NCBI RefSeq assembly: GCF_000220395.1
Contig: NW_004085908.1
Location: forward strand, 1 to 64,000
Direction of reading: 5' to 3'
Source of the DNA: Ichthyophthirius multifiliis
Taxonomy: Eukaryota > Ciliophora > Oligohymenophorea > Hymenostomatida
DNA: 64,000 nt
Part shown: piece after piece, positions 1 through 14,900 of the stretch
Numbering within the stretch: position 1 is the stretch's first letter
How the letters are laid out: every line of letters begins with the position of its first letter
Notes under the pieces: model-generated
Database searches by the model: none
Told to the model about the DNA's origin: nothing
Seen by the model: only the letters and a program-made list of their open reading frames with translations
Made by a program: the position numbers and the translations under genes

Positions 1-96
1 ACCCCAACCCCAACCCCAACCCCAACCCCAACCCCAACCCCAACCCCAACCCCAACCCCAACCCCAACCCCAACCCCAACCCCAAACCCCAAACCC
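1..96. repeat. Telomere, C4A2 repeats (chromosome left end)
   Basis: About fourteen uninterrupted CCCCAA units start at base 1, and the last units change to CCCCAAA just before unique DNA begins. C4A2/G4T2 is the telomere of Tetrahymena-type ciliates. The C-rich strand at the 5' end is the expected orientation for a left chromosome end, so the window starts at a physical macronuclear chromosome terminus. Confidence 0.98.
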
Positions 97-1437
97 ATAC
101 CTATATATATATTTAAATAAAAATATTTATATTTGTATTAATATTCTTTTAATATTTTAAAAATAGTAAAATATATTAGTTTACCAAAATAAAAATATTT
201 TTATATATAAATATAAATATCTATACTCTTATATAAATAAATAATTTTGTTTCATATATAAATTAAAATTTTTTTTTATGTATAAATTATTACTTTTTAT
301 AAATATTTAAATATAAATAAAATTATTAAAGATTTTATAAATAATTTATTTTTATAATAAATACAAATATATATTTTTAAATAATTAATAATTTTATTTA
401 TTAAATAATAAATTTATTAATCAAATAATTATTAATTTATAAAATAAAATTAATAAGTTTATAAATATTTAATCAATTATTTATAAATTTTTAGAATTTT
501 AGAATTATGAACTTCTTAAAATATAGTTTATGAAAATAAATATTCTTTTCTTCAATTATTATAAAAAATTATTAAATAAATAAATTATAATGTGTTTTTA
601 TATATAAATTTTTAAAGTTATATCAAAATTTATGAGTAATTAAGATATTAAAATATAAGACTAATAATTTTTATAAAAAATTGATTTAATGAAAAATAAA
701 TTAACAAATCTTGTTTAAATTAAATTTTTTATTAATTATGTAATAATATCAACTAAAAATTAGTGAAAGTAAAAGTTAAAAATTTAGAAAAATAAACAAA
801 AAATCATAATGACTATATTAAAATACGATTAAAATTATAAAAAATATTCGTATTTTTATAAAGTTACTGTAGTTTTGCAAAATTATTTTATTTAGTTATT
901 TCTATAATTTTTCTTTTCAAATTAATTTTGTTAGGAAAAAATTGAAAATGAAAAGAATTGCTTGATGAAATATGCAAATGTGTTTTTAGGATATCATGAA
1001 TAAAAATTTTTTGTTCCTAATGCAAAGAAAATTATTTAATTATCAAATAAAAATAAAATTAACAAAATTAATAAGTATTAAATTAATAAATAAACATTAA
1101 AAATGTTTATATTATATTATTTTATTAATTTTATATTAATATATATTTTTTTAAAATTATAAAAATATATTATTTAGTTTTTATATTTATTTGTTTTTTT
1201 AATTTGTATTTATTAATATATATTTTAGATATTTTATTAAATAATTTTTTTAAAAAATTATGATTAATACTGTTATTTGGATATTTTTATATTTTACTAT
1301 TATTTCTTGCTAAAATTTTAGATTATTAAAATTAGATATATTTGAATATTTGACTGAATAAAAATGTTATTGTTGTGGAATATAAATTAATTTTTAATTA
1401 GCTAAAAATATAAATTATACATTAAATAATGATAATT
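97..1437. other. Subtelomeric AT-rich spacer
   Basis: About 1.3 kb of very AT-rich sequence with many short A and T runs. I see no reading frame with protein-like composition, no tRNA-like fold and no tandem array. It separates the telomere from the first gene. Confidence 0.7.
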
Positions 1438-2758
1438 ATGAAAAAAATAAAAACTTTACAAATTTTAATGTTTATAAAACGTAAATAATATATTTTAATA
1501 TATCAGCTAAATAATATATACTATTTATTAAAATTTTCTAATCTTAAAAGGAATTAAGATAAATATTTAGTCGGAAAAAAATTAGGTCAAGGTAAATTTT
1601 CCGATGTATATTTAGGATACGATTAAACTAAAAGCAATTAAGCAGTTGTTATAAAAATTCTTAAGCCAACTACAGAAAATAAGCTTTTTAAGGAAATAAA
1701 TATATTAAAACATATAAATTAAGTTAAGAATATTGCACATTTATTAGATGTTACAGAAGACCCTTAACTCAAAGTACCTTGCTTAGTACTTTTTTTATTT
1801 TTAATTTAATAAAAAGAAATTAATTTAAAAAGATATTTGAATATATAAAAGGAGTTAATTTAAATTAAGTATTAAACAAATTAAATTATGATTTAGTTAA
1901 ATATTATTCATATTTGTTATTAGAAGTATCAATAATTAATAAATAAATAAATATACTTTTAAAATTTAATAAAGGCTGTTTCCGAATCTCATAATGTAGG
2001 TATTTTTCATAGGGACATAAAAGGATTAAATATAATTGTAAATATTAAATAAAGAAAATTTAATTTAATTGACTGGGGAGTTTCAGATTTTTATTATTCG
2101 TTTGAAAAGATCTTAAATAAAGTAATGTTTTTTATCAAAATATTTTGTAAAAAATTATTTTTAGGTTGGAACTATTCATACAAAGTCTCCTGAAATGGTA
2201 TTAAGAGAATCTTTTAAATATTTTTTTACGCCTGCTATTGATGTATGGTCTGCAGGTGCAGTTATATACAGTATGGTATTGAAATAAATAATTAAAAAAA
2301 ATATTTTTATATTATTTTAGTTATTTAATGTAAGATTAATTGTACCTAAATAAAAAGGAAAGTTATAAAATTTAGATGTATTATAATAAATGCTGGAATT
2401 TTTTGGATACAAATAAATATTTTAACTATCCAATTTAATGAATATAAATATTGATTCTTCAATATATAATTTCTTAAAAGAAAATAAAATTAAAAAATAA
2501 AATGACGGATTAAAAAAATAATTTAAATTATATAATTCAAATAATCCCAACAAAACTATAGAAATATCTGCTTTAAATCTTCTTAGATAACTTTTAAAAA
2601 TAAATCCCGTAAAATTATAAATAATTATCTAAAAAAAAAATATTTATAAATTTTAAAAAATGAATAAGGCTGAAAGAATAAGTGCAAATGAAGCTCTTCA
2701 ACATAATTTTTTTGATGATATAAGGAATCAAATAATTAAAAAAGATATATAAGAATGA
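1438..2758 (+). CDS. Divergent CK2-alpha-like protein kinase
   Basis: A serine/threonine kinase resembling the casein kinase 2 catalytic subunit. With TAA/TAG as Gln the frame shows a glycine loop (GKKLGQGKFSDV), the VIKILKP lysine motif, LLDVTEDPQLK matching the CK2 LLDVV.DP region, a catalytic loop HRDIKGLN, and DWG in place of DFG, as in CK2. It continues with an IDVWSAGAVIYSM helix-F motif and ends in ERISANEALQHNFF near the TGA. Introns are clear at 2122-2164 and 2276-2320; others may exist between 1790 and 1960. CK2 has HRDVKPHN, so the Pro-to-Gly change and the loose activation segment mark a divergent paralogue that may not keep CK2 activity. The start is uncertain: in-frame ATGs lie at 1429, 1438 and 1468. 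It is the gene nearest the telomere. Confidence 0.75.
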
Positions 2759-2977
2759 ATATAATTTAATAATAGATGATAAAATAAAAATATAAAATAA
2801 TTATTTTATATTAATCACTTTTTATAGATATGTTTATTTATATATATATATATACTATAATTATATTAAAACAAACACAAAGAATTTTTATATATATTAT
2901 TTATTTATAAAAAATAAAAAAAAATTATATCAGCTTTTTTTATTTTTTTTAATATATATTAAAAAACTATAACATCA

Positions 2978-5900
2978 TCATTCAGTAGAGCATAATAAAG
3001 CAACACCTCTTAATTTCCAGTGTTAAGGATTATTTTATCCTTCACAAGGTAATCCGACTCTAAAGATTAAATACTTATCGGTTCTCTTCGGATATTTATA
3101 TACAGGGCACATATAAGTATTAGAAATCCTATCTTATTCTGTAGGCTTTTTCTTATTAATAGCCGATACATGTAAAGTTGGTAAAGGAGCGAATATTTAT
3201 TTAGGATCACTATCTTCTAATCCATTTCTGCTCCATTTACATCCTTCAAGATACAAACCATGTACATAAACACCTTCTGCAGGTTATTAGTCAGTATCTT
3301 TTTCTTTTACAGTTGTAGAGTAAACAACATCATCCAAAGACCATGCTTCTCCTCCTTTGCCATCTCCTTTCTTGTGATTTCTAGTTACTTCTTATTTCAT
3401 TGCTGTAAGAAAACCTTAAGGATTAAAGAATCCTGTAAGCCAATAACTATTAGGTCTATCATTAATTAACCAGTCATTAAGTTATTTGTTTCTGTCAACT
3501 AAAGAAGCAGACCACGAACCCAAAGTGGGCAAAATCCAAGAAATTTCAGCTCCTGAAGGATCATAAAGCCATGTATTAGGTACTTTAGCATCAAAAATAG
3601 AATTAATAGCATCTAAAATATCAGGAGTCATAATAATAGTACCATCAATAGCAAATATAGTATCTTATAATGTCTTTCTTACAAGAGCTATGACCCTTTA
3701 AATACGTGCAAGTTCTTAATAAAGGAAAATATTTAAAGGAATAGTCATTCCTCTTTCTGCTGTATTTTTACGATTAGGACCTGCTAGTTTTCCTACTTTT
3801 TCTCTAACCTCACCATCAATATAGTCAGGTGGAAGTTTATTTAACATTTCTTTAGCTTTATCTTGTACTATTTCTTCACGTGTTTTTCCTCCACCACCCA
3901 TGGAATCTTTGGGTTGAGTTTCCATTACTGTGGCAATCATTTCATTGCTTTCTTTTAATCTGAAAGTTAAATCAGCGTTTGGATGTAAACCAAAAACTTC
4001 AGGATTATCAACTGTGGGGACTTTTTAAATATAATCAGTATATTTTGAAAGCTCTGCAGATTAGTTTTAAGGAATTCTGTATTTGAATTTCTATCCAGCA
4101 CCATCAACTAAAATATCATAAAAGAAATAGTCATTTCCGAATATTCCTTCTTTTAAATAGGCTTCTCCGTATGTATTAAAAAGCTCACGATCGAGATCGT
4201 CTGTAATTCTTCCTCCGTATTAAACTTCACAAATCATATATCTGATGACGTTCATGGAAATAGGAAGTGCGTAGTTGTTGTTAGTTTGAGGAGTACTCAT
4301 GAGATTCGTTAAATATTTTTCAATATAAAGCAGAGATGCTTCTAAATCTGAATAATTATATTCATAAGGAATACACCATCCTAAAGGACCAAATTTCTTT
4401 CTTTCAATAACAATCGAATGTAAGAAGCAAACAGTAAATATTAAAGATCTCCAGTTATTATGATCTACTTTATCTATGAACTCTTAAGTTATTATTGTTG
4501 TGAATGTTTTATATAAACCAGCTTTTAGACCTTTAGGGGGTTCATTTGTTACTTTTAAGGTTTTTTAGAGCAAACCTAGAGGGAATTTAGGATGTTGCTC
4601 ACAAGTAATCCATAAACGGAAATCGGGATGAATATTGTTTGAAGGAACAACTAAAGTTTCTATTTCTTCCATAAATTTTAAACCTAAATGACAGTTTTAT
4701 AAAATAATCCATCCACCAGTTTCGAAACCTTTTTGCATAGAAATTCTTGCTACCTTTTCTTGTCCTTCTCCCATAGATACTTTTTCGCAAGGGAATTTCT
4801 TTTTCTTTTTGGCAAGTTCATCAATTGAACTTGTAGGATCAGCACCTGCTGATAATAAGAACAAAACAGGATCTAAATTAGAAGATTCTGCCCAAATAGT
4901 TTCTATAGGATAAGAAATAGGATCAGTAAATTCTTTGCCTAAAGTTGATCCAATAAATTATTAAGTTCCGACTAAAGTTCTATCATCTCTAAGAGATCTA
5001 ACCAAACACAAAGTAATGAAAGGTCCAAGTTCCTTTTCTTAAGAAATACTTTCGGCAAAGTCAGGTATAGCGAAGTTTTCAGGATCATTTTTTTCAATCC
5101 ATTATCTCCATTATTATTCACTTCTAGTTATCAAATCAGGAAGTTCTCTAAAGAAAGGAACTGTTTATCCCGAAAAAGTATGTTTAGAAAGAGCTAAAAT
5201 ATTCAACCATTATTTATCTTTTAAATAAGCAAGTGGTTTTTATCGTTCAGTTTTAATATCGAGTGCATCTCCTGATTTTAAGAAAAGAGAAACATCATTT
5301 CCGCTTATAGTTCCTGAAGTGGTCATTATTTTAAAGGTCATCATTAAAATAAATGTGATTTTGTCCTTTTCAAAAAGTCCTCTATTGATGTATTTATAGA
5401 CATGGAAAGTTAAAAAAGTAATAATATTTTTAACTCTATTAGAAGGAAGTTATGCTTTTTCAGATAAATCGATAGATTCAATAAAAAGTTTAAGAAATTA
5501 TTCAAGAGAAGAATTATACATCCAATTTACCAAAGATACTTCTATAATGGTGAAATAAATAGAAGAGCCTCTAATAGCTACAGGTCTATATTATTCTCTT
5601 TTTTCATTAATTTCTTTTGTTTTATTTCAGCATCTATTAGTTTTGCGGCAACTTCTTTAGCTTGGGTTTTTGTGTTATTCAACACATCCATCAATTCAGT
5701 ATCATCTAATAAGTTACCTTGAGAATTGATAAGACGTTCGAGTAAATTTTTATCTAGTCTTTATAAATCCTTTTAGTTTTGGTTGACATCAGCGAGAAGT
5801 TAATTAAGGGAATCTTCAAGTGCTTTTTATTCTTTAGAAATAACTTTTCCTAATAATTGTTGTTCTAAACCAGAACGAGTGACTGTGAAGTCAATAATAG

Positions 5901-8900
5901 TGGTTTTGGCAGATAATTCGGGAGAGAAAGAAGGATTTGCAAGCCTGCAAGTCATGAAAAGTCTGAACTCTTTATGGAATTCAATTTCTGTTCCTCCTAC
6001 ATTGATAATTTATGTTTTCCCTTTTACAATTACTTGCTTTTCTAAAACAGGATCTAACATAGGATCAACTTCATTTTCGATATTTTCAATAATAAGAGTT
6101 TTACCATCTTCCATACAATATTTCAAGAACATATCTTTAAATTTAGGATGGTTAAGAGTTGTAATACATCTAGCAGGTTCAATAGATTTTGTAAATTTAT
6201 TTTTTATCCAAAATTGACCTTATCCTTAAGGATCAATAAACAAAGGATACCTAGTAGAATTAGTAACCATAATACCGTTTTAAATAGATAAATCATCTTT
6301 TGGTAAACCTTACAAATTCCATTCTCCAATAGTTGCAGAGTCAATAAGGAAAGAAGTCAATTCTAAACCTTAAGTAACTGGGACTTCTTTTTTCTTCATA
6401 TCCCCAACAAATTTAATTTAGGCTAATTTGTGTCGGAATTCGGCATTGAAAGGTCCACAATAGGAAATAAAGGCAGTAGCAAGAGATACATTTCCGACTA
6501 ATTTGAATTTTTAGTCAGCGATTTCTTATTGTCCTTTGCTCCATCTTTCCTTTTCTCCTGAAAGAGATGTAATTAAAGTTCTAGCAGTGTTAATTTTTTT
6601 CTTTGTTTTGGAAGCTTTCATTTCTAATTCATTTTTTTCTTCCATTTATTTACCGAATTTTTCCTTCAAAGCTGTAATTTCAGCATTTATTTAAGCTACA
6701 TCAGCTTAAGCTTTTTCCAATTCTTTAACAGCAATAGCTAGTCTTCCTTCTGCAATTTACACTTATTCTCTTTTTGGTTTTACGATTTTAGATTTTAAAT
6801 GATATTCATTAATAGCCAAAGCCCATTTTAATATACCATTAGCGGCTTTAGAAGCTTTAGAAGCAGTTGCTTCATTAAACCAATCATCACAACAATTGGT
6901 ATAGGGTTCTAAGAGTTCCATAGTTTCTTCGTTGATTTAATCTTTTTCAAATTCTTTTAATGATTTCATAAAATTCATATCATAAAGAGTTTATTTTCCA
7001 GATAATTCCCAAGATTCTTTTAAGAATGGAACAATTTTTCCTTCTTTTTTATTAAAGATTCTATCTTCAATAGTGATAGGAAGTAATTTGGCTTTGAAAA
7101 AGACTAAAACACTGTCCATAATATATTTAATAATTTCTAAAGGATTTTTATTCGATTTAATTTCTACAATATCAGAACTTGAAATACTATCGACAGCATC
7201 TTAAGCTCTTCTTAAAGCAGGCATAGCAGCTTCGAGTTCTTTTTCTGCTTCAGCTTTCTCGATTTGGATTTTTTCTTTTTGACCTTAACACTATTTAGAC
7301 GTAGCTTCGACTTCTTCTTGCTTTTGATTAGCTTTCTTTTATTCTTTTTCTAAGTTTGCAATAAGTATATTTGTCTTTTCAGTAGATTCCATAAGTTAAA
7401 CTTCTTCATCTTTCAAGGCGATTTCCATAATGTTAATAGAAGTAGTAGCTTCTTAGATTTTCTTAAGACCAATTTTGAAAGACTCTTCTTATTAATCTAA
7501 TTCATCGTATTTTTGAATATATAAAGTTTTATAAGAATTCAAATAGGAAAGGAAAGACTTGGGTGTGACATACACTTATCTTCTCATTTTTTAATAATAT
7601 TCATCGCAAATTTCATTAACCATTAAGTGCACATTACCCATATGTTTCATAAGTTAAAGCTTAGTTTCATCTTTAGTTTCGAGTTTTTTGAAATTTTTAA
7701 TGAAAGTTTCAGCTACAGAAACAAGAGCCTCTTCAGGCCAAGGCAAAAACCAGTCGATAGTGCATTCATTGAAAAGAGCAGGGAATTTACGAGCTCTATC
7801 TCTGAATTTCTAACCTACAGGTGAGAAACACAACATAATATGGAAGTTATCTCTTACACGGTCTACGAAATAGTTCCATAAGTCACTTGCTGGAACATCT
7901 ACGTTCCCAAGATTTTTTTCTTTTGTATATTCTTAAGTTATGTCTCCTAACCACACTTCTCTCTCGTCTTTTTGAAGTAAATTGGGAATTTCACCAGTAC
8001 TTAAGACCATATTAATATATTCAAGGAATTCCTCTTTTTTTACTTCAGAATCAGTCATTAAGAAAGTAACTTATTTTCCTAAATGTCCTGCTTGATCAAA
8101 ACCTAATTTAATGTCTTCTTTCAAATCTTTTTCAGCATAAGTTTTTGTCACAATAATTTATTGGATTAAGTTTTTGCCAATAAATGCTGCTAATCTTGTC
8201 AAAGACTACTTTCCGGAACCTCCTACACCTACAAGCAAACCGTTTGAACGAGGCTATCTTATAATACGAGAAACTCTTAGTAAATGTCTAAGTGCATCAT
8301 CAAAAAGCACAAGTTACATTTTTTTAGAGGGATTTTTCTCATTATAGTAATCAAGTAAGAAATTACATCTTTTTTTCAATTCTGGTAAATTATCCTACGC
8401 TTCATAAATTTTAGGCGCTTCTTCTTCTACAATACCGTCTTCATTTATAATATCAGCACGTAAGAAATCACAGAAAAGAAATATTTTTTCCGAACTAAAT
8501 TTGTCCTAAATTTCATTTTCCAATTAAGAGAAGTTTTCTAAAGAAACTTCTTGAATAAAGCCAAGTACAATGTCTTTATCTTTTTAATTTACTAATTTAT
8601 CTGAAAGCACTCTTTCGGCTTCATGCCTCCATAAACCTACAACGAATAATTCAGGTTTCATTTTAATTTATTTTTAAGATTCATTAATTGTATCTTTTTT
8701 ACATGTAAGAATTCCTTTGAAAATTCTGGATAGCTCTCTCATGTTGAATACATAATGAAATTTAGCTGGGGTAGGTAACATTGTTTATTTAACTTTATTC
8801 CATAAAGAAATGGTGGCCGCAGTTAAAGATTCAATAATTTTAAAAGTTTATTCAGTGAAATATTTTTGTTTGAACATATGCTTAATAATAGGTCCATAAA

Positions 8901-11900
8901 TAGTTTCAATAGAAAGGGGCAAAATCATATTAAAAATAAAAAATTATCTTTTTAATCTATTAGGGATGTCATTTCTACCACCTCCAGGATGATTCATAGC
9001 ACCAATATATTGTAAATTCTTAATATTCTTAAAGTTACCTCTTTGAGTTTTATCTAACATGTAGAAACCTCCCTATTCGACTAATTATCTAACAATTTCT
9101 AAGGTAATTTAATCACCCCATTTATTTACATAAGGCATACTCATGTCATCAATAAAAATAGTCATCATTTTGTTCATTGGAGGAGCAAAATCTTTACCAA
9201 CTTTGAAGTCGCATTCTCCTTCGATAGTCGATTAAAACATAAACGGAGAAGTAGCAGATGAAAAGTTAGTTCTTTTGAAAAGCATTTTTTCCTTATTAAA
9301 TTTCGCACAATATAATAAGACAGATGATGTTTTAGCTGTGCCAGAACCTCCAATAAGTAAACAAGAGTTACTACATAAAGAACTCTTGGGTTATTTCAAA
9401 ACCAAGTCAAGTAAAAGTTCTGCTCTAAAAGAATCTAATGTAGGTAACAAAAGTTGAGAAAATTAAAGACCTCTCTCTGGAGGAACCCATTCTTCAGGTG
9501 TACATAATTTCCAATCGCAATAATCTTAATTAACGAAATAATCAAATACAGTTTCTTTATCTTTACCTTTTTAAGGAACAGGTGCATTCTTTTATAATAA
9601 TAATTAATGGAAAAGAATTCTGTCTCCAGCTTCATAAATACCTCCTACAGCCCAAGCAATAGCGAAAACAAGGAATCTCTCATATTCAACTTCTGTAAGA
9701 GTTTTGGATTATTAAACGTAAGGTTATAGAGCACCAGTTATTAAATTCAAAATATTTCCAACTTAGATAACAGATGATAAAGGCATGGTTTACTCTTTAC
9801 AAATTTTGGCTTAGTTTTCAATAAATCTTTATTAAATCAAATATTTTTTGAGCAAATTACCTAAAATATTAGACTCAGCTTCTCTGGTTTTGGATCTATT
9901 CTTTATCCATCCTTCAATAACAGCATCATAGCCTAAATCAGTAGGAGAAACATAAACCTAACCACACCTAGATACTGTAGCAGGTGAAGCATTATTTAAA
10001 TTTTCGACTTCAAAAACTAATTTACAATTTTCAGTCATAGCAATACGTTCACCATTAGCTAAAGTTAAAATTTTGTTATCATCAAGTACTGTATTTAAAT
10101 TTTCAATCCAAATAGCATCGACGGGACCATCACAAGTAAGCCATGTATGATGTTTTAAAGCTCTATTATTTGATTTAGACCATAAAGTAGAAAACACACC
10201 AGGAATCCAATCATCTGAAATTTCAGATTTAACACCATACATCTGTTCAGCAGTAATGGCTTTAGGATTCATCTTTACAATTCTATGTTGTGCAATAATT
10301 TATGACAGTACTTCTGTTAAAATATACATAATTGTTGTTTTACCTGATCCAGTAGGCCCTACAAGCATATAACCGTGTCTGACAACACATGTTTCGTAAA
10401 GTTGAATAATCTTAAGTTAGAAAGAAGGAGTATTTATTAAATCACTCCTTTAAGCAATTATTTCGGGAATCTTCTTTTCCACTTCAGGATATGTTTTTTT
10501 AGGTACTTCCTTTAATTTAGGGAAAATATCTGCCAAAAGTCCATTAAATAATGGAATATCATCAGCTACAAGTTTAGATAAATTCATATCTCTTAAAGAT
10601 CTCATAAGAAGCATATCTTCTTCTGATTTGAGTTCTTCTCTTTTAGTATTACCAGCAGTTCTTAGTACTGATAGAATATTTCTTAAACCAAAATCATAAT
10701 GTCTTTGTTTAGATAATTATTCTTCACATAATCTATACAAGACATTAAATTTCTTAGATAATGTATCAATTGTATTATAACCTACAGAAGCCAACTTAAC
10801 CTTAATAATAATTTCTCTATCGGGAACCATCATAGATACACCTCTAAAAAGTACTTTCAAATTTTCAGGCAATTCTTGTCTTCCAGCATAACCAGGGTTC
10901 ATAGTAATGAAATAAGAAACACTTTTAATAAGCAAAATAGGATGTTCTTCTTCTGGGAACATAAAATGATTCAAATGCTATTTTCTAGCAGTTGTAATTG
11001 ACTCGACTTGCATTGCCACGACAGAAAGTACTTCCAAATCAATTCTATTAAACTCATCAAAACAACCCCAAAGGCCACTTTATACTAATCCTTTAAAAAT
11101 CTTAGCCATGTCTCTGTATCTGTGTTAATCTGAACAGTTAGTAACAACGACATACACACCATAGTTCTTCCCAAATCTTTCACTGTTTCAGTTTTTCCTG
11201 TTCCTGCAGGTCCTGCGGGAGCACCTCCATAATACATAGACATAGCTTAGGCCAATGTAATGTAACATCTATCTGTTAGGGGAGTTACACAAAGTCTTTC
11301 TTTCGCTCCTAAAATTCATATGAGTATGAAGTATCCCAATTTGTTATGGAAATAACACAATCATCAACATCGTTTTTCCATGCAATTCTTGTTTACTTTT
11401 ACCATTCAAAATCGTTTATGTCTTTACATTTTAGTTCTACGGCAATATCTTTTTAATGTACCTATATTGTTACAAGCGTTTCAATTTTCATTCTTTCAAC
11501 ACTTGATTTAATGTCTTCTAAACACATAGAAGATAACAAAGTCATGTGTTCTTTAATTTCATTTCTTTTAGCTTCCATTGCATTTCTTTCGTTCCTAGAA
11601 AGTCTTTCCAAACCTTCATTCACCTTAGAAGTCCATAAAATTTATAAACCAAGTAAAGAAATTTAAGAAGGCCATGCTTTTACATAATTCTTTAATTCAG
11701 TCTAGAATACTTATTAAGCTGAAGTTCTGGTAATGTCTCTTAATTATTATTACATACTAGATTCCAATTTAAGCAGCCAATCTTCAATATTTCCTTCACA
11801 TTTAACCGCATAATTAGTTAAAGCAATTGTTTCCTCTGAAGATCCCATAACCTAAGTAATTGCAGTGATACATTTAAGAGATGCATTTTTCTTATCTTGT

Positions 11901-14900
11901 GATTTTTCAAAGGTGACCTTAGTAATCGCATCGAAAAGCTTTTCAAAATCCTCCTAAATGGAAGTAGGTTCAGAACCTTGGGAAAGGATTTTTAATAAAG
12001 TAGGGTTAGATACAAAATAAAATCTAGGGAATTTCTTTCTTTTTCCTTCAAGATAATCTTCTAACATTTTTTAATACTCTTCCAATTTTCTATTCAAGTC
12101 CGGAAGGAAATCTTTCAACATATCATTTTAACAGCAAGCTACTACTTTTTTAGTTTCGTAAGCCTTTTCCATAATCTTCATCCAGTTTTTATCTATACCT
12201 TAAAATTATTTAGCTTGTAAAGGCATTTATCTTGCAATATCACCACCAGTAAACACGGGTTCCAAAGAAGTCCACAATTTTTATACTTTAATCCACATAT
12301 CTAAAGTATCATTAACATCCGAAAATTACCTAATATAATCTTCTACTTCTTTCTTGAAAGGAGTTACGTGTCTTTAAGCATTCAATGTAGCCAAAGTCAT
12401 TTAATCTTCATCTAATCTTTCCAAAATATTACCTACAATAATTCCATTTAATATACATGGTTATTCTCTTTTTGCCCAATGTCCGAATTCGAAGACTGCA
12501 TCGTTCCAAAAAATTTATATTTCATCTAAATTGGATCTAATTTTCATTTGTTTATCAGCAGATTCTGTGATATCTTGGACATCTTCTTAATGTTACAATA
12601 AATTAGCATTCAAGATATCATCAATATAGAATTATTCAGGATTTTCATAATTTAACTTAGTACGGGTTATTTCACATACTTTTTCCCAATGTCTAGCCAT
12701 AATAGAAGGTTTTTTCAAATCAATAATTAAGGGCAATTATTCTTTTAAATTATCAATATATGTCTTTAAGTCTTTATACGCTTACCATTCTCTCAAATCT
12801 TTGGGTAAACGAATACATGAATCGGCATATTTAACACTATTTTCCTCCATTGCAACTAGTTCTTCCTTAGTGATTTCTAACCAAGTTTTTTCTTTAAAAG
12901 TTTAAATGTTTTTAATAACAGTATCATATAAGCTATAGAGTTTATTTAAATTTTTAATTTCGGCATCAGTCTTTTCCAATTCAGGATATTTTTAGTTTTA
13001 CAAACCGAATAAGTTTTCACCTCTAGCATTAATTTTAAAAATTTCGTTCTTTACACTGTATTCTTCCTAAAATCTTCTTAATCTTTCCATAGCTTCTGCA
13101 GGAGTAATTCCTTCAACCATAGGTCCATTTTTCTCATAATCCTTTCTGAACTAAACTACTTATTAGATGAATTCTTTAATAGATTATTTCAAATCTTTTA
13201 AATAAATAGCTTATTTTTATTAATATTCCTTTCCTTTAATTTCAGCTTAACTTATCAATAAATCCCAATTGGATCTTAACATTGAACGAGCATCCATTTC
13301 ATCTTTATCAGTAATACCACCTGGTAAATAATTATCAAGTAAAGAGTACATTTCTTAAACCGGATTAAATTTCATTTCTATTTCAGCTTATTCTTTTCTT
13401 ATTTATTCTAAGGTTTCCATTACGTAACCTAAAGAATCAATATCTTTTACCTATTTAGATAATTTAGTTTAAAGCATTTTTGTTTGTTCAGTTAATTAAT
13501 CGAGCTATGTACGAGCTTTTTTATGTAAGTCTTAAGAATATTATAATTTCCATTCTTTGGCTTATGTATTTAGTGAAGTTTTAATATTGTTTGTTTTCAA
13601 TTCCATGGCTCCTATTTTATAAGTCGGAACTATTTTTTCTATATCTTCTTCTATTTAAGAAAACTTTTTTAATTAATCTTCATAATTTTGAAGGGTAGGC
13701 CCATTTTTAGAGAATTTTTTAATTGATTCTTGAATATTTTCCTTACACAACCATTCAAATTTTGTGAATTCTGACAAAAATTCATTTACTTTGTTTTTAG
13801 TTCCCTAAATAGAACCAGTAAGTAGCAAGATAACTTTCACAATTTCTTTATCTTAAGCAATCATATCATAAAAAGTTTACTTATCGTTTTATTCCTTACT
13901 TTATTAGTCCCAATTATATAGTTATTTGGAACATTTAAGCACTGCAGTGGCTGCTTTATTAATACTTTTTTAAATTTCAGAAAGAGAAGGATTCAAAGTA
14001 ACTTTTTCTCCTTACAATTAGACATCGACTTCAAAGAAAGGTTTCAAGTTTTGTAAAGTATTAGCACCTGGGATTTTCTTTCCACATACTCTATATTTCA
14101 TAGCATTAAGAGAGTTTTAAGTAGAATTCAAAAGTGCCTAATAGAAATACCAAAAGTAATATCTTTTAATTTTTTTAGTTTCTTCTGGTAAAACAGGATC
14201 TACATGAGGATCTAAAGGATATAACATTATAGTCTAAAGGAGATCATCTACAGCTCTTTCTACTTCTACGTTTTTCGAAATCAAAAAATTAGTTTATTCA
14301 TTAATATATTCTTCTTACATTGTGACGAAATAATCTAAGGAAAGGGGTTTTGTGTCTTAAGGAAGTTTCACTAAAACTACTTTGGAAACAGTTTTGAGGT
14401 TATTTTCAATTCTATTTTCGATAATATCATTTACATTAATAATTAATTATTCCAATTTATTCAAACCTTAGTGTACATGATATAAATAACTCTCAATGTT
14501 CATTGAAGTCCAAGTAAGTGTAACCATACCGGGTCTTAATTTCAAATCCAAATCCTCAATATGAGGAAGTAATAAATTTTTGCAAATAGGTTTTATTTTT
14601 GAGTTGATTCTTTCGTATTCTTTTAAAGCATAAAATAATTCATTGTAATAAGTTTTGAATTTTTCTTCTTATAAAAGAATGATTCTCGCACTTTCAGGAA
14701 TTTCTATTCCTTATCTGTCCAAGCATTTCGCTTCTCTAATCAATTGCATGATTTCTAAATCAAAATTTACATATAACTTTTTGTTTTCGTCATGCCTTAC
14801 AATTAAAGTTGCTTATAAAGCGGCTTTTGAAGATTCGATTTTGTTAACCCAATCTTGGTAAAACCACATTTCATAGATAGTTAATTATTTTCCCAAAGTA

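Noticed and set aside
9958-10974. Short standard-code ORFs starting with ATG on the minus strand as separate genes
   Set aside because: They are internal pieces of the dynein heavy chain (AAA1/AAA2) cut only because TAA and TAG were read as stops.
11060-11075. CAACCCC-like motifs as a telomerase RNA template or internal telomere
   Set aside because: The match is a few bases within dynein coding sequence, without repeats or RNA structure context.
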